A stretch of DNA of 64,000 bases, taken from contig NZ_LNYT01000007.1 in the NCBI RefSeq assembly GCF_001468125.1, positions 819,297 through 883,296 on the forward strand, read 5' to 3'. The stretch is from Legionella rubrilucens. GTDB taxonomy: Bacteria; Pseudomonadota; Gammaproteobacteria; Legionellales; Legionellaceae. Below, in pieces: positions 1 through 8,789 of this stretch. The position numbers and the translations under genes are program-made. Below the pieces are notes generated by a model. It did not search any database and was not told where the DNA came from. It was given only the letters and a program-made list of their open reading frames with translations. How positions within the stretch are numbered: position 1 is the stretch's first letter; each line of letters opens with the position of its first letter.

Positions 1-1515
1 TTTGGGGATGCCCTGACACTGACCGAAACACAAGTGCAAAAATTAGTCGGTTATGCCTGGGTTTGCCTTAAGGCCGGTGCGCCTGAAGCAGGGGGGCGTG
101 CCTTGGATGACCTATTGGCGCACTATCATTTATCGACATCCCAGCGGGAAACCCTGCTGATGCACCTGTTATTGACCCGCTTTCTTGCCCACCAGTATGA
201 AGAGGTCACTGCCAAAGAGCTTCCTCCGGCATGGGTGAGCCTCAGTGCGGCAGATGCCGCAAGCCTGCATTTTATCAAGGCTTACTCCGCTACGCTGACT
301 CGCAATCTTCCAGTGGCCGAACGCCATTTTAAAGCCTGTCAGGTTCATGAAGACATGCCGCTTACGGATGAAAACTCGCTCTATCGCCTCAATCTTTTTG
401 CACTCTTTCTGGTTCTTCAAGGCAGAGAAGACACCGCCTTAGCATTAGAAATACGCATTAAAACATTCATTGAAGACCACCAGATGACCATTACGGGCTT
501 AAACTATGTGAATTTCATCAACATAGCCCGCTTGTATAAAAAAGCGAAACAATTTGATGAAGCATTGCACTATTATGGTCTGGCTTATGAAGAAATCAGC
601 GGCGGAGGGTACACCGTTTACGATCAGATTTATTACCACATGAACCTGGGCGCTGTCTATGAAGCGCAAGGACATGATGAAAAGGCATTGCATTTCTGGG
701 TGAATGCCGCCTTGCACTGGCTGGCCTGCGACAATCCCTATGCCTTGTCCTGGCGTCCCCGTCTGATTCTCGCTCAGGAAAAAATAACCGATATTTTAAA
801 GCCATTGCCTGTGACCAGGGCGGATGATTTTCTGTATGGGAAAATGGTGCAGTTGCTGAAGTCAAGCGGTATGAACTTACCTGCTGATAACGAGTGCATG
901 TATGGGTTTACCGCCAAAAAAACGACGGTAAAAACCGGTTACGCGGATCACCATGTGATGGTTTATTCGACAGCGGCCCGCCTATCGTCTCGACATGATG
1001 TCTCGCCCGCCCGGCAACGCCTGCAGGCGTTGGTGTCGCGATTTCTGAAACAGGCGCTGGCCATTGAGGAAAATCACGCCGTCCTCTATGTCAATAGCGG
1101 ACAGGAAAGGCTTGATGTTTCAGCCGAGGAAGCCTTTGTGATTGCTGCACTCAACGGATGTGAAGCCTGTTATTACCAGGGCAGACGGCTTGCCTTGAGT
1201 GAGGAAAAGAAAAAAGCGCTGCTCAATGGGGTTCAAGTGCATCTTACGCCTGCGATTCAGTCGATGGAAGCGAAGGACGGTGCATTAGAATTAAAATACC
1301 ATCGCAGTTTTCTCAACAAGCGCCTTTCCGAGCCGCTGGCCATCGAGTTAATTAAGCGGCTCAGGCTTAAGGATGGTCTCTATTATCATCAGTTTAAAGC
1401 CAATGAGCAGCTTGCCTTGCAGAGCCTGGTTGAAAAAAAAGTGGTTGTTTTCAGGAATGTCTTGCGGCACAAGCCTGAGGCAGCGGCAAAAATACCCTGC
1501 GCAGAAGAGGTCTAG
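1..1515 (+). CDS. TPR-containing protein of a TOMM-type locus (5' partial)
   Basis: The frame is open from base 1, so the gene probably begins outside the window; a GTG at 34 is the first internal start but has no clear Shine-Dalgarno. About residues 150-235 carry TPR-like helical pairs (NFINIARLYKKAKQFDEAL, then MNLGAVYEAQGHDEKALHFW), which usually serve protein-protein contacts. The C-terminal third is not recognised. It ends in TAG and is followed 42 bases later by the E1-like gene, then SagB and YcaO on the same strand, so it is probably part of the same operon. Its role could be scaffolding of the modification complex or handling of the product; that is inference from context only. Confidence 0.6.
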   Translation, partial: FGDALTLTETQVQKLVGYAWVCLKAGAPEAGGRALDDLLAHYHLSTSQRETLLMHLLLTRFLAHQYEEVTAKELPPAWVSLSAADAASLHFIKAYSATLTRNLPVAERHFKACQVHEDMPLTDENSLYRLNLFALFLVLQGREDTALALEIRIKTFIEDHQMTITGLNYVNFINIARLYKKAKQFDEALHYYGLAYEEISGGGYTVYDQIYYHMNLGAVYEAQGHDEKALHFWVNAALHWLACDNPYALSWRPRLILAQEKITDILKPLPVTRADDFLYGKMVQLLKSSGMNLPADNECMYGFTAKKTTVKTGYADHHVMVYSTAARLSSRHDVSPARQRLQALVSRFLKQALAIEENHAVLYVNSGQERLDVSAEEAFVIAALNGCEACYYQGRRLALSEEKKKALLNGVQVHLTPAIQSMEAKDGALELKYHRSFLNKRLSEPLAIELIKRLRLKDGLYYHQFKANEQLALQSLVEKKVVVFRNVLRHKPEAAAKIPCAEEV

Positions 1516-1557
1516 GCCCCGGATTTCAGAAGCCAATCGTTGACGTTTTGTATAAGG

Positions 1558-2445
1558 ATGAATGCGGTGTATATCATTAATGACTATGAGTTAATCGAAA
1601 CAGATCTGGAGTTGTATTTAAGTAACTACGGCAAAGGCATCAAGATTCCGAGCCAAACCTTAAAGGCTTTGTTGTATGCCCTAAAAAATCAGCCCCGGCT
1701 TGAAATCAGCCAGGAAAACCTGACAGCGCTTGCAGCCAATCATGGCGTTGATGTGGACGCACTCAAAAAAGTATTAATCAACCAGCTTAATGTGCTGAAG
1801 CCCATGCAGAGAAGAAAATTTCCAGCGATTTACATCAACAGCGACGACACCCTGGTGGCGGAATTACTTCAGGAGACGCTGAAAAAAGAATACGATTGCC
1901 ATCGTGTAACGTCGTCGCATCATCACTATTCCCCCTCAAGCCTGGTGATTTTTTATCGTAAAAATTACTCGCATACTGATTTTAAAACCTTGTATCGAGA
2001 GATGCCCTCTCAGGTTTACTTTATTACCGCCGGTGTGCTGCACAAGCTGCTTATCATTGATAATCTTTATTTTAAAGACAGCGGTTTGCCCAGCCATTTT
2101 TCAAACCTTCATCAGTTAATCGGCTATCTGAAAAGCGACATACCGGCAACAAAGAACAATTGGTTATTGTTTTACCGTGAGTTGTTAAAGCAGGGAGCGG
2201 ATCAATTCCCGGATTCACCGGTTAATGCCTGCCAACAAGGGTATATAGCCTACTGCCTGCATCAGTTTGCCGCGCAGTTCACGCAGTTGTGGGGAGCACC
2301 AACCCCGCTCGATAAAATCAATTGGTTCTGGCATGTGGATTTGAGCAGTTTTACGGTGCATCAGGAAATCGCTGTGCATTCGCCCTTTGCCGAAGAAGAC
2401 AGGCGGCTTGATTTAGCTAATCGGCAAGAGGAGCGTGTTGAATGA
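1558..2445 (+). CDS. E1-like / leader-peptide-binding protein of TOMM type (probable)
   Basis: About 296 residues. The first 90 look like a small winged-helix recognition domain of the RRE/PqqD kind (strand-rich start YIINDYELIETDLELYL, then two helices), followed by a reduced Rossmann-like region (FPAIYINSDDTLVAELLQE, SLVIFYRKN). Proteins of this size beside YcaO enzymes usually bind the precursor leader and present it to the cyclodehydratase. No CxxC zinc motif or ATP-binding signature is evident, so it is not a full ThiF enzyme. Start is uncertain: ATG 1558 is directly abutted by AAGG, whereas GTG 1567 has AAGGA at 8 nt spacing; a TTG at 1540 is also possible. The stop overlaps the next start (ATGA). 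Family assignment rests mainly on neighbours. Confidence 0.5.
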   Translation: MNAVYIINDYELIETDLELYLSNYGKGIKIPSQTLKALLYALKNQPRLEISQENLTALAANHGVDVDALKKVLINQLNVLKPMQRRKFPAIYINSDDTLVAELLQETLKKEYDCHRVTSSHHHYSPSSLVIFYRKNYSHTDFKTLYREMPSQVYFITAGVLHKLLIIDNLYFKDSGLPSHFSNLHQLIGYLKSDIPATKNNWLLFYRELLKQGADQFPDSPVNACQQGYIAYCLHQFAAQFTQLWGAPTPLDKINWFWHVDLSSFTVHQEIAVHSPFAEEDRRLDLANRQEERVE

Positions 2446-3248
2446 GTGCCACGCTTAAAAAGCCGTTTATCAGCGGGTTAGTGGAAGGGCATCTGGACGC
2501 GCAAGTGTATCAGGATATTCTGAAAACGCATGCCAAAGAGAGCATCACCTTGCTTGATTTTGGTCATTTGGCAATTACCAATGTGGATCAACGTGCCATC
2601 AGCCGTGTTCAGTTCACTGAGTGTGAAATTTCGCCATTTCATCACCATGACGTGGCCTGCCAAACGCCGGAAGAGGCCTTCTTTTCCCGCGAGGCTTCCA
2701 CCACGCATTTTGCACAACAACCGGTTGATTTTTCGCTGATTGAGACCCTGCTGATTCATTCGTTTTCACCCAATGACGACAATCATCGCCCTTACCCTTC
2801 GGCAGGCGGGTTGTATCCGGTTGAACCGCTGGTGTTTCTTTTTGAGGAGCGACTCACTCAGTCTGCCCCAGTCACCTCTGGCGCTTATCATTTCAGACCC
2901 ATCAGCAAAACATTGCAACGCATGAAGACCATGTCGAGCGCTGTTTTTTTCGAGCAATTGCTGCACGGATTAATTACGCCGGAGGGTTTTCCCGCCTTTG
3001 CTGTTTTGTATATCGCCCATGTTGGCAAAGCCCTGTTTAAATACCGCTACCGCGGTTACCGTCATGCGGTCATGGAGGCTGGGTCCATGTATCAACAGGC
3101 TTTGCATACAGCCCAGACGTTGGGCCTGCGGAGCACGGTGTGGTCGTCCTTCAGTGATCATCAGGTAATGCACGCGCTGGATTTGGATCCGACGGTCTAC
3201 CTGCCTTTAACCATGCAATTATTTGGATACGGTGCGTCAAATGACTGA
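2442..3248 (+). CDS. SagB-type peptide dehydrogenase (nitroreductase fold)
   Basis: 268 residues. The motif RPYPSAGGLYPVEPLVFLFE (about residues 109-128) is the SagB/ThcOx-type form of the FMN-binding nitroreductase signature, and the C-terminal part (TAQTLGLRSTVWSSF...LFGYG) matches the same fold. Family members use FMN to oxidise azolines to azoles in ribosomal peptides. Start ATG 2442 has GAGGAG 8 nt upstream and overlaps the stop of the preceding gene by 4 nt; the end overlaps the YcaO gene by 8 nt, so the three genes are translationally coupled. The product is a cytosolic flavoenzyme by family. Dehydrogenation of a RiPP precursor here is inference from the partner YcaO. Confidence 0.8.
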   Translation: MSATLKKPFISGLVEGHLDAQVYQDILKTHAKESITLLDFGHLAITNVDQRAISRVQFTECEISPFHHHDVACQTPEEAFFSREASTTHFAQQPVDFSLIETLLIHSFSPNDDNHRPYPSAGGLYPVEPLVFLFEERLTQSAPVTSGAYHFRPISKTLQRMKTMSSAVFFEQLLHGLITPEGFPAFAVLYIAHVGKALFKYRYRGYRHAVMEAGSMYQQALHTAQTLGLRSTVWSSFSDHQVMHALDLDPTVYLPLTMQLFGYGASND

Positions 3249-4452
3249 CTTGAATTTAACCCGGCAAAGGCATCTGCCTTATGCCTCAGCGTCCCATGCC
3301 TCCATTCACCATGCCACCAAATTCAAGCTGTGCATGGAGAGCAATCTGTCCACGCCACGATCAGCGGTGATCGACGGCATCATCAGCTATGGAGGAAGTA
3401 CGGGCATTGGATTGAACCTCCCCAGAAAAGCATATGGCGAATTTTATGAACGCAATCATTTGTTTACCAAAGTGCCTGTGAACAGTAAGAAAAAACTGGC
3501 CGATGTGAAGCCGCTTTCCTGGCAGAAAAAATTACTGTCATTGTGTCAGGAAGGGCGGGACGCCGAGGCCAGCCTTGAGCATGAATTTGCCTTTACCCGG
3601 GTGTATAACCTGTTTGACGACACACCCGGCGACTATTTCCATAATGCTATTGCTTTAAATGGCCGAAAAGAAGATGCTCCCTACCTTCATTTCAGCGACA
3701 GTTGCGCCTGTGCGTCTCACCCTGTTCGGGAAAAAGCCCTCTACAATTCGCTGATGGAATTCATTGAGCGGCAGGCACTGCTGGGCAGTTGGCTTTCACA
3801 ACGATGTCAGTACGCCATCGACCCGCAATTGCTCAAAGCTCTGACGCCCTACAGGGAGTTGACCGAGCGCTTGCTCGATAACGGGGAGCTGTTTATTTTT
3901 GCCAATGGCAATCACCTGCCAGGCCATACCGTAATCCTGTTTTATTTTGCCCACTCCCCCAACGACATGGTGCAGTATTCCATCGGTTCAAGCAGCGGCT
4001 TAACGCTTACGGAAGCGTTAACCTCCTCCCTGGAGGAGCTTTATCAATGTTATACCTTTTTGTATAACATGGAATGCTCGGAGGGTTTGGCCAATAAAGC
4101 CGGCGCTGGATACCACCTTCAATTTCAGCAGTGCAATCATGCAGGAATCAAAGAAACCATCCCGTTTTTTAAAACATCGATTCCATGCAAAATAGCCACC
4201 CTTGCTGATGTGCATGATCTTAAAGCCTACCGGTATGAAGAAATCTTATCGGCTTTGAGTGCCTTAAGTACGGATATTTTCTATTACCATGCTTACGATG
4301 AGGCTCTCGGGCTTCATTTTACCAAAATCATGAGCCCGGATTTTTTTGCCCACATGTCGCTCAATAATGGACTTAATATTGACAATGCGTATGCCCGAAC
4401 GTTAAACATTACCCGTGAGAATGCTTACCTTGCAAAAATTCCCTTTCCCTAG
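3241..4452 (+). CDS. YcaO-family cyclodehydratase
   Basis: About 403 residues from ATG 3241, which lies inside the end of the SagB gene (a GTG at 3223 is less likely). The YcaO hallmarks are present in order: GGSTGIGLNLPRKAYGEFYE followed by R (ExxER), then SDSCACASHPVREKALYNSL with MEFIERQAL, then SGLTLTEALTSSLEELYQCY. These acidic residues bind Mg-ATP in the family. YcaO enzymes phosphorylate backbone amides to cyclise Cys, Ser or Thr into azolines; some do thioamidation. Together with SagB and an E1-like partner this indicates azole formation on a ribosomal peptide. It converges with, and overlaps by 4 nt, the sulfotransferase on the other strand. Confidence 0.85.
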   Translation: MTDLNLTRQRHLPYASASHASIHHATKFKLCMESNLSTPRSAVIDGIISYGGSTGIGLNLPRKAYGEFYERNHLFTKVPVNSKKKLADVKPLSWQKKLLSLCQEGRDAEASLEHEFAFTRVYNLFDDTPGDYFHNAIALNGRKEDAPYLHFSDSCACASHPVREKALYNSLMEFIERQALLGSWLSQRCQYAIDPQLLKALTPYRELTERLLDNGELFIFANGNHLPGHTVILFYFAHSPNDMVQYSIGSSSGLTLTEALTSSLEELYQCYTFLYNMECSEGLANKAGAGYHLQFQQCNHAGIKETIPFFKTSIPCKIATLADVHDLKAYRYEEILSALSALSTDIFYYHAYDEALGLHFTKIMSPDFFAHMSLNNGLNIDNAYARTLNITRENAYLAKIPFP

Positions 4453-5354
4453 ACAGGATTCAGGCTTTTTTCTGGGGTCTCAGGGCGGGCTGGCAGTCGG
4501 CCCTGTGCATCCAGGTACCTGTATTGCTGCATGATTGCGGTATGCTGTTTCACAATCTGGTGTACTTGAGTTTCTGTCAGCATATTGAGCCAATCGCCGG
4601 CAATGCCTTTGCGGAAGAAAGACCCATTTTGTTTTTCCTTAAAGCCAAATTGCCGTTCAAAATTCTGCAGTTTTTCAAATGACGAATCCTCAATGGCTTG
4701 AGCAATTTCTTCCAGGGTGAAATCAAGATTCAAAAAATGCAATGCCTTGCTGAACGAAGTCACCGGATCCCTCACCATGTCTTCATAACGCAAAACCAGC
4801 ACCGGGAAATCCGGCAGCAGCGTCCAGCTTTCAACATGCAAGGACCAGGACAATAATTTCTGACGCAGTTGTTTGTCACGTTGCCCGGGAAGGGGGACTT
4901 CGAAACCGGGTTGTCCCATCATGTGGATGCTCCAGTCCAGAGGGCATTGCACATGATGCGCCAGTGAAATGGCCACATCAAGGGGGTTACGGATAAAATA
5001 AATCGCACCCAGACAGCCCTCGCTCGGGAAGAGCGGTTGATGTTCATCGATGAACGTGTAGGCGTCGTGGACTTTGATATACACCGGGCGCTTTAGCGTT
5101 GCCGCATAAGACGCATAGGTTTTGGGACGTAACTGATCCACCTCATCATCGCTTAAGGCGGAACTGTCAAAGCCTAAGGCTTTATTCATCCATCCGCGGT
5201 TGGCCACCATCGGCGAGCCCAGGATGCTGTCCATTTCATTGATGCGGTTTAAACCGGAAGCCGGCTGCAATAATTTCGACAAGACAATGCGAAACCAGGT
5301 ATTTCCTGATTTCGGATAAGAAGCCAACCAGAAAATACCTTGGGTTTCAGGCAT
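4449..5354 (-). CDS. Sulfotransferase domain protein (PAPS-dependent)
   Basis: 301 residues. The N-terminus carries the 5'-phosphosulfate loop WLASYPKSGNTWFRIVLSK, and a later segment YFIRNPLDVAISLAHH is the 3'-phosphate-binding element, both diagnostic of cytosolic PAPS sulfotransferases. The gene starts inside the end of the MATE gene upstream on the same strand (8-nt overlap), so the two are co-translated. Its stop overlaps the YcaO stop on the other strand. The acceptor is unknown: it could be the peptide made by the converging locus, a lipid or a host molecule. A tailoring role is inference from position. Confidence 0.85.
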   Translation of the reverse strand: MPETQGIFWLASYPKSGNTWFRIVLSKLLQPASGLNRINEMDSILGSPMVANRGWMNKALGFDSSALSDDEVDQLRPKTYASYAATLKRPVYIKVHDAYTFIDEHQPLFPSEGCLGAIYFIRNPLDVAISLAHHVQCPLDWSIHMMGQPGFEVPLPGQRDKQLRQKLLSWSLHVESWTLLPDFPVLVLRYEDMVRDPVTSFSKALHFLNLDFTLEEIAQAIEDSSFEKLQNFERQFGFKEKQNGSFFRKGIAGDWLNMLTETQVHQIVKQHTAIMQQYRYLDAQGRLPARPETPEKSLNPV

Positions 5355-6714
5355 AACGACCTTCCTCTCGTGTGAATGGGTTAATATCGTGGATGTGCTT
5401 GAGTTTACGCAACAGATTCCTGCTCAACAGCATCACTGCAAGGATAAAGCCGCTTAAAAACCCAAGGCGCAGACCAATGGGGCCGCCGTGCAGGTTAAAC
5501 GCGGCTACCGCGCTCAAGGGCAATGAAACGCCCCATAAAGCCAGCAAATTAATGCGGCTCGAGTTTTTTGAATCATGAAAGCCGCGCAAGGCAGACGAAA
5601 GCAGGTTACGCAACCCATCAATGACAAGAAAACCGGCGCTCAACAAAAAGAACGCCCTGGACAGGGAATCCAATGAATGCGAAAGCGGGGCTTTGCCAAA
5701 ATAAAAACGGGTCAGCTCGTTAGAAAAAAGCGAAAATGACACAACGACTGGCAGCATGTACACTGCGAAAAGGCACAGTGCTGCCAGAAGAATGTCTGAA
5801 AGAGCTGGGTGCGGCTTTCTTCGTTCTTCACTGATTTTTAGTGCCAGAGCCTGGGATAAACCCAAATTAAGCATAAAAAAGAGGAGAGCATACTGATTGG
5901 TTATTTGCAGTGCAGCCAGGGCATTGACACCAAAATAACCCATCAGGTAGGTGGCAAAAGCCATTACTGCCAGTTCTCCGCCAAACTGGATGCCGATAGG
6001 CAGCCCGAGTTTGAGAATCTCGCGGCACAAACGCCAATCAGGTGTCAGAGACCAGTTCAATAACCGCTTGTTCTTGCGCCACAGAAGGTAAAACATGCCG
6101 CACACCAGCAGGAGTTGCACCCACAAACTGGCTAAAGAAGCCCCGGCCAGACCCCAGTGCGGTACCAGCCCGCAGGCGGCAACGAGAGTCAAAGGCAGAC
6201 TGACCAGCTCAAGCCATAGCGCAACCTGCGCTTTACCGGACCCTAAATAAAATTGCAGAATAACGGTAAGCCATAATAAGGGAAAAAGACCTAAGGCTGA
6301 AAAGAAAAAATAACCCCGTGTTAAAGCGACCAGTGCGGCGTCCTGATGAAATAAGAGCAGTAACTTATCCATACAAACCAGGCTTAAGGCCGCAGGAAGG
6401 GCAATGGCTGAGGCTAAAAGCAAAGCATTCACAAGGAGTCGCTGAGGGTAGGCGGAAGGCTCAGGCTGCGACCGAATAAGGATGCCGATGGCGTAAAAGA
6501 TGGACGTTGTCAGGGTCAAGATAACCATGTAACTTGAAATGGCCAAAGAACCGGCTGCGAGTTGTTCTTCACCGAGCCGTGCAACCATCATCATCACCAT
6601 AAAATGCCCGCTAACATGAAGCAGTCGGCTGACACTGATCGGTAAGGCAAGGCGTAAAAGCGCCAGAAAGGGGGGCTTGCTTCTTGTTACTTCCTGTAAG
6701 GGGGCGATGTCCAT
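5347..6714 (-). CDS. MATE-family multidrug/metabolite efflux transporter
   Basis: 455 residues, almost wholly made of hydrophobic segments compatible with 12 helices in two homologous halves. The start (LALPISVSRLLHVSGHF... MMMVARLGEEQLAAGSLA) matches the MATE family's first helices. MATE proteins export small cations or metabolites in exchange for Na+ or H+. It is the first gene of a two-gene operon with the sulfotransferase (8-nt overlap). Next to a peptide-modifying locus it could export the modified product, though many MATE genes are general efflux pumps. Start ATG 6714 lacks a strong Shine-Dalgarno. Confidence 0.85.
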   Translation of the reverse strand: MDIAPLQEVTRSKPPFLALLRLALPISVSRLLHVSGHFMVMMMVARLGEEQLAAGSLAISSYMVILTLTTSIFYAIGILIRSQPEPSAYPQRLLVNALLLASAIALPAALSLVCMDKLLLLFHQDAALVALTRGYFFFSALGLFPLLWLTVILQFYLGSGKAQVALWLELVSLPLTLVAACGLVPHWGLAGASLASLWVQLLLVCGMFYLLWRKNKRLLNWSLTPDWRLCREILKLGLPIGIQFGGELAVMAFATYLMGYFGVNALAALQITNQYALLFFMLNLGLSQALALKISEERRKPHPALSDILLAALCLFAVYMLPVVVSFSLFSNELTRFYFGKAPLSHSLDSLSRAFFLLSAGFLVIDGLRNLLSSALRGFHDSKNSSRINLLALWGVSLPLSAVAAFNLHGGPIGLRLGFLSGFILAVMLLSRNLLRKLKHIHDINPFTREEGRYA

Positions 6715-6952
6715 TTTTTATGACGAATCAAGGCGTTAGGCGCGGTAATCATAAGAGAATATTCGCTGTTTAACAAGACGATTGGATAGAAAAAGGTTGG
6801 CAGCGATTGGCGTTGAGTGCTTGGTTTTAATAGCACGATGACTTCGCCAGTGGATGCCTGTGCAGACAAGGTTAATCAACCGATTTATGGCGGTACTAAG
6901 CCCTGGTGCGGGCTGTGTATTATACTGTTGAAAAGTACTGTATTTGGTAACG

Positions 6953-8656
6953 ATGATGCCGTCCACCCAGGCCCCTCTGATTTCGTTGATGAAAAAATTT
7001 GGCTATACCGCAAATCATCAAGGGATATGCGCGGGGTTAATCTGCATGACGGCTTTTGCGGAACTGGTTGATGAAGAAGAGCGCTTCGATCGGCGCATCG
7101 AGTTAATCAACGAACTTCATGCCGCAAAAATAACTTATGAAGGAACGACCGATGTCAGGGAAATGCTGCGGTTGATTCGCAATAAAGTGAAGAAACACCA
7201 AAAATTAACGTCCTTTGAAAAACGAATGATGGGTATTGATGCGTTCTTTGCCGGCATAGAACTGGCCCATCATACCGAACGGTATCGGGATTTTTTGGGT
7301 GAGTTTGTCGCGAAAGCGGACATTGAACAATTATCCGGAGTGATTGGGTCTAAAAAAATCGCTGCACTGGGCGGCGTGGAAAAAGTGTACTCCGAGCCGT
7401 TTATAGGAAGCGAAAAAAAATTAAAACGTTATTTAAAAGGCTTAAGCGAGGTTCTAACCGAGTATGACAAGAACGCTGGCGACAATGCCAATACCCGTCT
7501 GTCCATCAGCCTTTACAGTCCCCTCCATCGTCTTCGCATCAAATACCTCCCGGCCGAAGACGCCTGGCTTTTTACCGATCCCAATCAATTGCCTACTAAA
7601 AAAATCCCTTCGAGGCAGTTGGCGTCTGAAATAATCAGTGCATTTCATGACAAAACGCACAGCGCCTTTGAAGTGCAGGTTTATACGGTTCGAAAAAATC
7701 CATGCCTTAAACCTGTGCAAGCGCAGTTTGATCAGTTCAGACAATCCCGGACAATCACCAAAGACGACGCCGAGAAAGCAACAAAAAAAACAGCGGTTCA
7801 AACCGGAGGCACACGCATTGCCCATGTGGCAGCCATGCACGACGATGTGAAGACCTTAAGGCACCTGGCGGATTTAAACAGGAAATACCTTCAGGTAGAG
7901 GATAATGATGGTTATACCCCCATGCTCTATGCCGCCCAATACGGGCATAAAGAGGCCCTGGCCTTTCTTGCCTCGCAACACGAGGATGACTTGATAAAAA
8001 CAACGATCCTGGGTTTTTCTCCCATGGATTTAATCATACTGAATGACCACGCGCATCTCATCAAAACGCTGGCCCCCTATCGCCGGTTATGGGCCGGGCT
8101 TCCAGAAAGCGAGTCGCCGCTTTTTAAGGCGGCAAGGCAGGTGAAACCCGGGGTGTTGCTTGCGCTTCTTGAACTGGATCCTCATGCTTTAAATCAGGCT
8201 GATGATCGGGGTGAAACTGCCGTTCATCTGCTCATGAGGGGAGAGATCGATGCGAGTCTGATTGAAAAGCTTGCAGGTCATGGCGCTGATTTTATGAAAT
8301 CCTCGGCTCAGGGGGTGACACCGCTGTCGCTTGCTGTCAATAGAAAAAAATGGGACTGGGTGACCATCATGCTGCTTAATCAACCCACGGTGATGGAAAC
8401 CCCTAAAAGCATGGATGCTTCTGCCCTGAAGGACGCAGTTTTTAAATACCTTCAGTCGTTGCCGGATACGGAGAGGGATCATTTCATCCAGGGAATTAAA
8501 ACAAAAAGCAATGGGTTTGGCCAATGGCTTTTTAATCAGTCTGCTGCGTTTAAGGCCTCGTCCTTACGGCTGTTCAAAGAAGAATCGACACCGTTTGAAG
8601 AATTTGCCGGTGAATTGGACAAACGGTTTCCTGCCGGCGGCGATTTAGCCCTGTAA
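6953..8656 (+). CDS. Ankyrin-repeat protein, Dot/Icm effector candidate
   Basis: About 567 residues. The N-terminus (LMKKFGYTANHQGICAGLIC) has a hydrophobic G-x-C-x-G block that recurs in the ankyrin protein encoded at 60412-62142. A helical middle region follows, then ankyrin-like repeats (GGTRIAHVAAMHDDVKTLRH; DNDGYTPMLYAAQYGHKEAL; DDRGETAVHLLMRG; SAQGVTPLSLAVNRKKWDWV). The C-terminus (EESTPFEEFAGELDKRF) is glutamate-rich, like the E-block of some Dot/Icm substrates. Start is uncertain: TTG 6944, ATG 6953 or 6956; none has a good Shine-Dalgarno. A TATACT hexamer about 20 bases upstream could be a -10 box. It is transcribed divergently from the MATE gene. Confidence 0.75.
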   Translation: MMPSTQAPLISLMKKFGYTANHQGICAGLICMTAFAELVDEEERFDRRIELINELHAAKITYEGTTDVREMLRLIRNKVKKHQKLTSFEKRMMGIDAFFAGIELAHHTERYRDFLGEFVAKADIEQLSGVIGSKKIAALGGVEKVYSEPFIGSEKKLKRYLKGLSEVLTEYDKNAGDNANTRLSISLYSPLHRLRIKYLPAEDAWLFTDPNQLPTKKIPSRQLASEIISAFHDKTHSAFEVQVYTVRKNPCLKPVQAQFDQFRQSRTITKDDAEKATKKTAVQTGGTRIAHVAAMHDDVKTLRHLADLNRKYLQVEDNDGYTPMLYAAQYGHKEALAFLASQHEDDLIKTTILGFSPMDLIILNDHAHLIKTLAPYRRLWAGLPESESPLFKAARQVKPGVLLALLELDPHALNQADDRGETAVHLLMRGEIDASLIEKLAGHGADFMKSSAQGVTPLSLAVNRKKWDWVTIMLLNQPTVMETPKSMDASALKDAVFKYLQSLPDTERDHFIQGIKTKSNGFGQWLFNQSAAFKASSLRLFKEESTPFEEFAGELDKRFPAGGDLAL

Positions 8657-8789
8657 GCGGCTTCTTTCGTATTCATTTGTTCCTGAATGATAAAACAAGA
8701 AAGCCGACATGCTGCAATCGCTGACAGAGTGAGATAAGATAATCATTCAGAAAAAGGATTACTCGTGCAGTGAAGGCAGGGATGAAGCA

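Noticed and set aside
6817..7071. 84-codon Cys/Gly-containing frame as a possible TOMM precursor
   Set aside because: It lies mostly over the ankyrin gene in another frame, has no ribosome site and its Cys/Ser/Thr residues are not concentrated in a C-terminal core.
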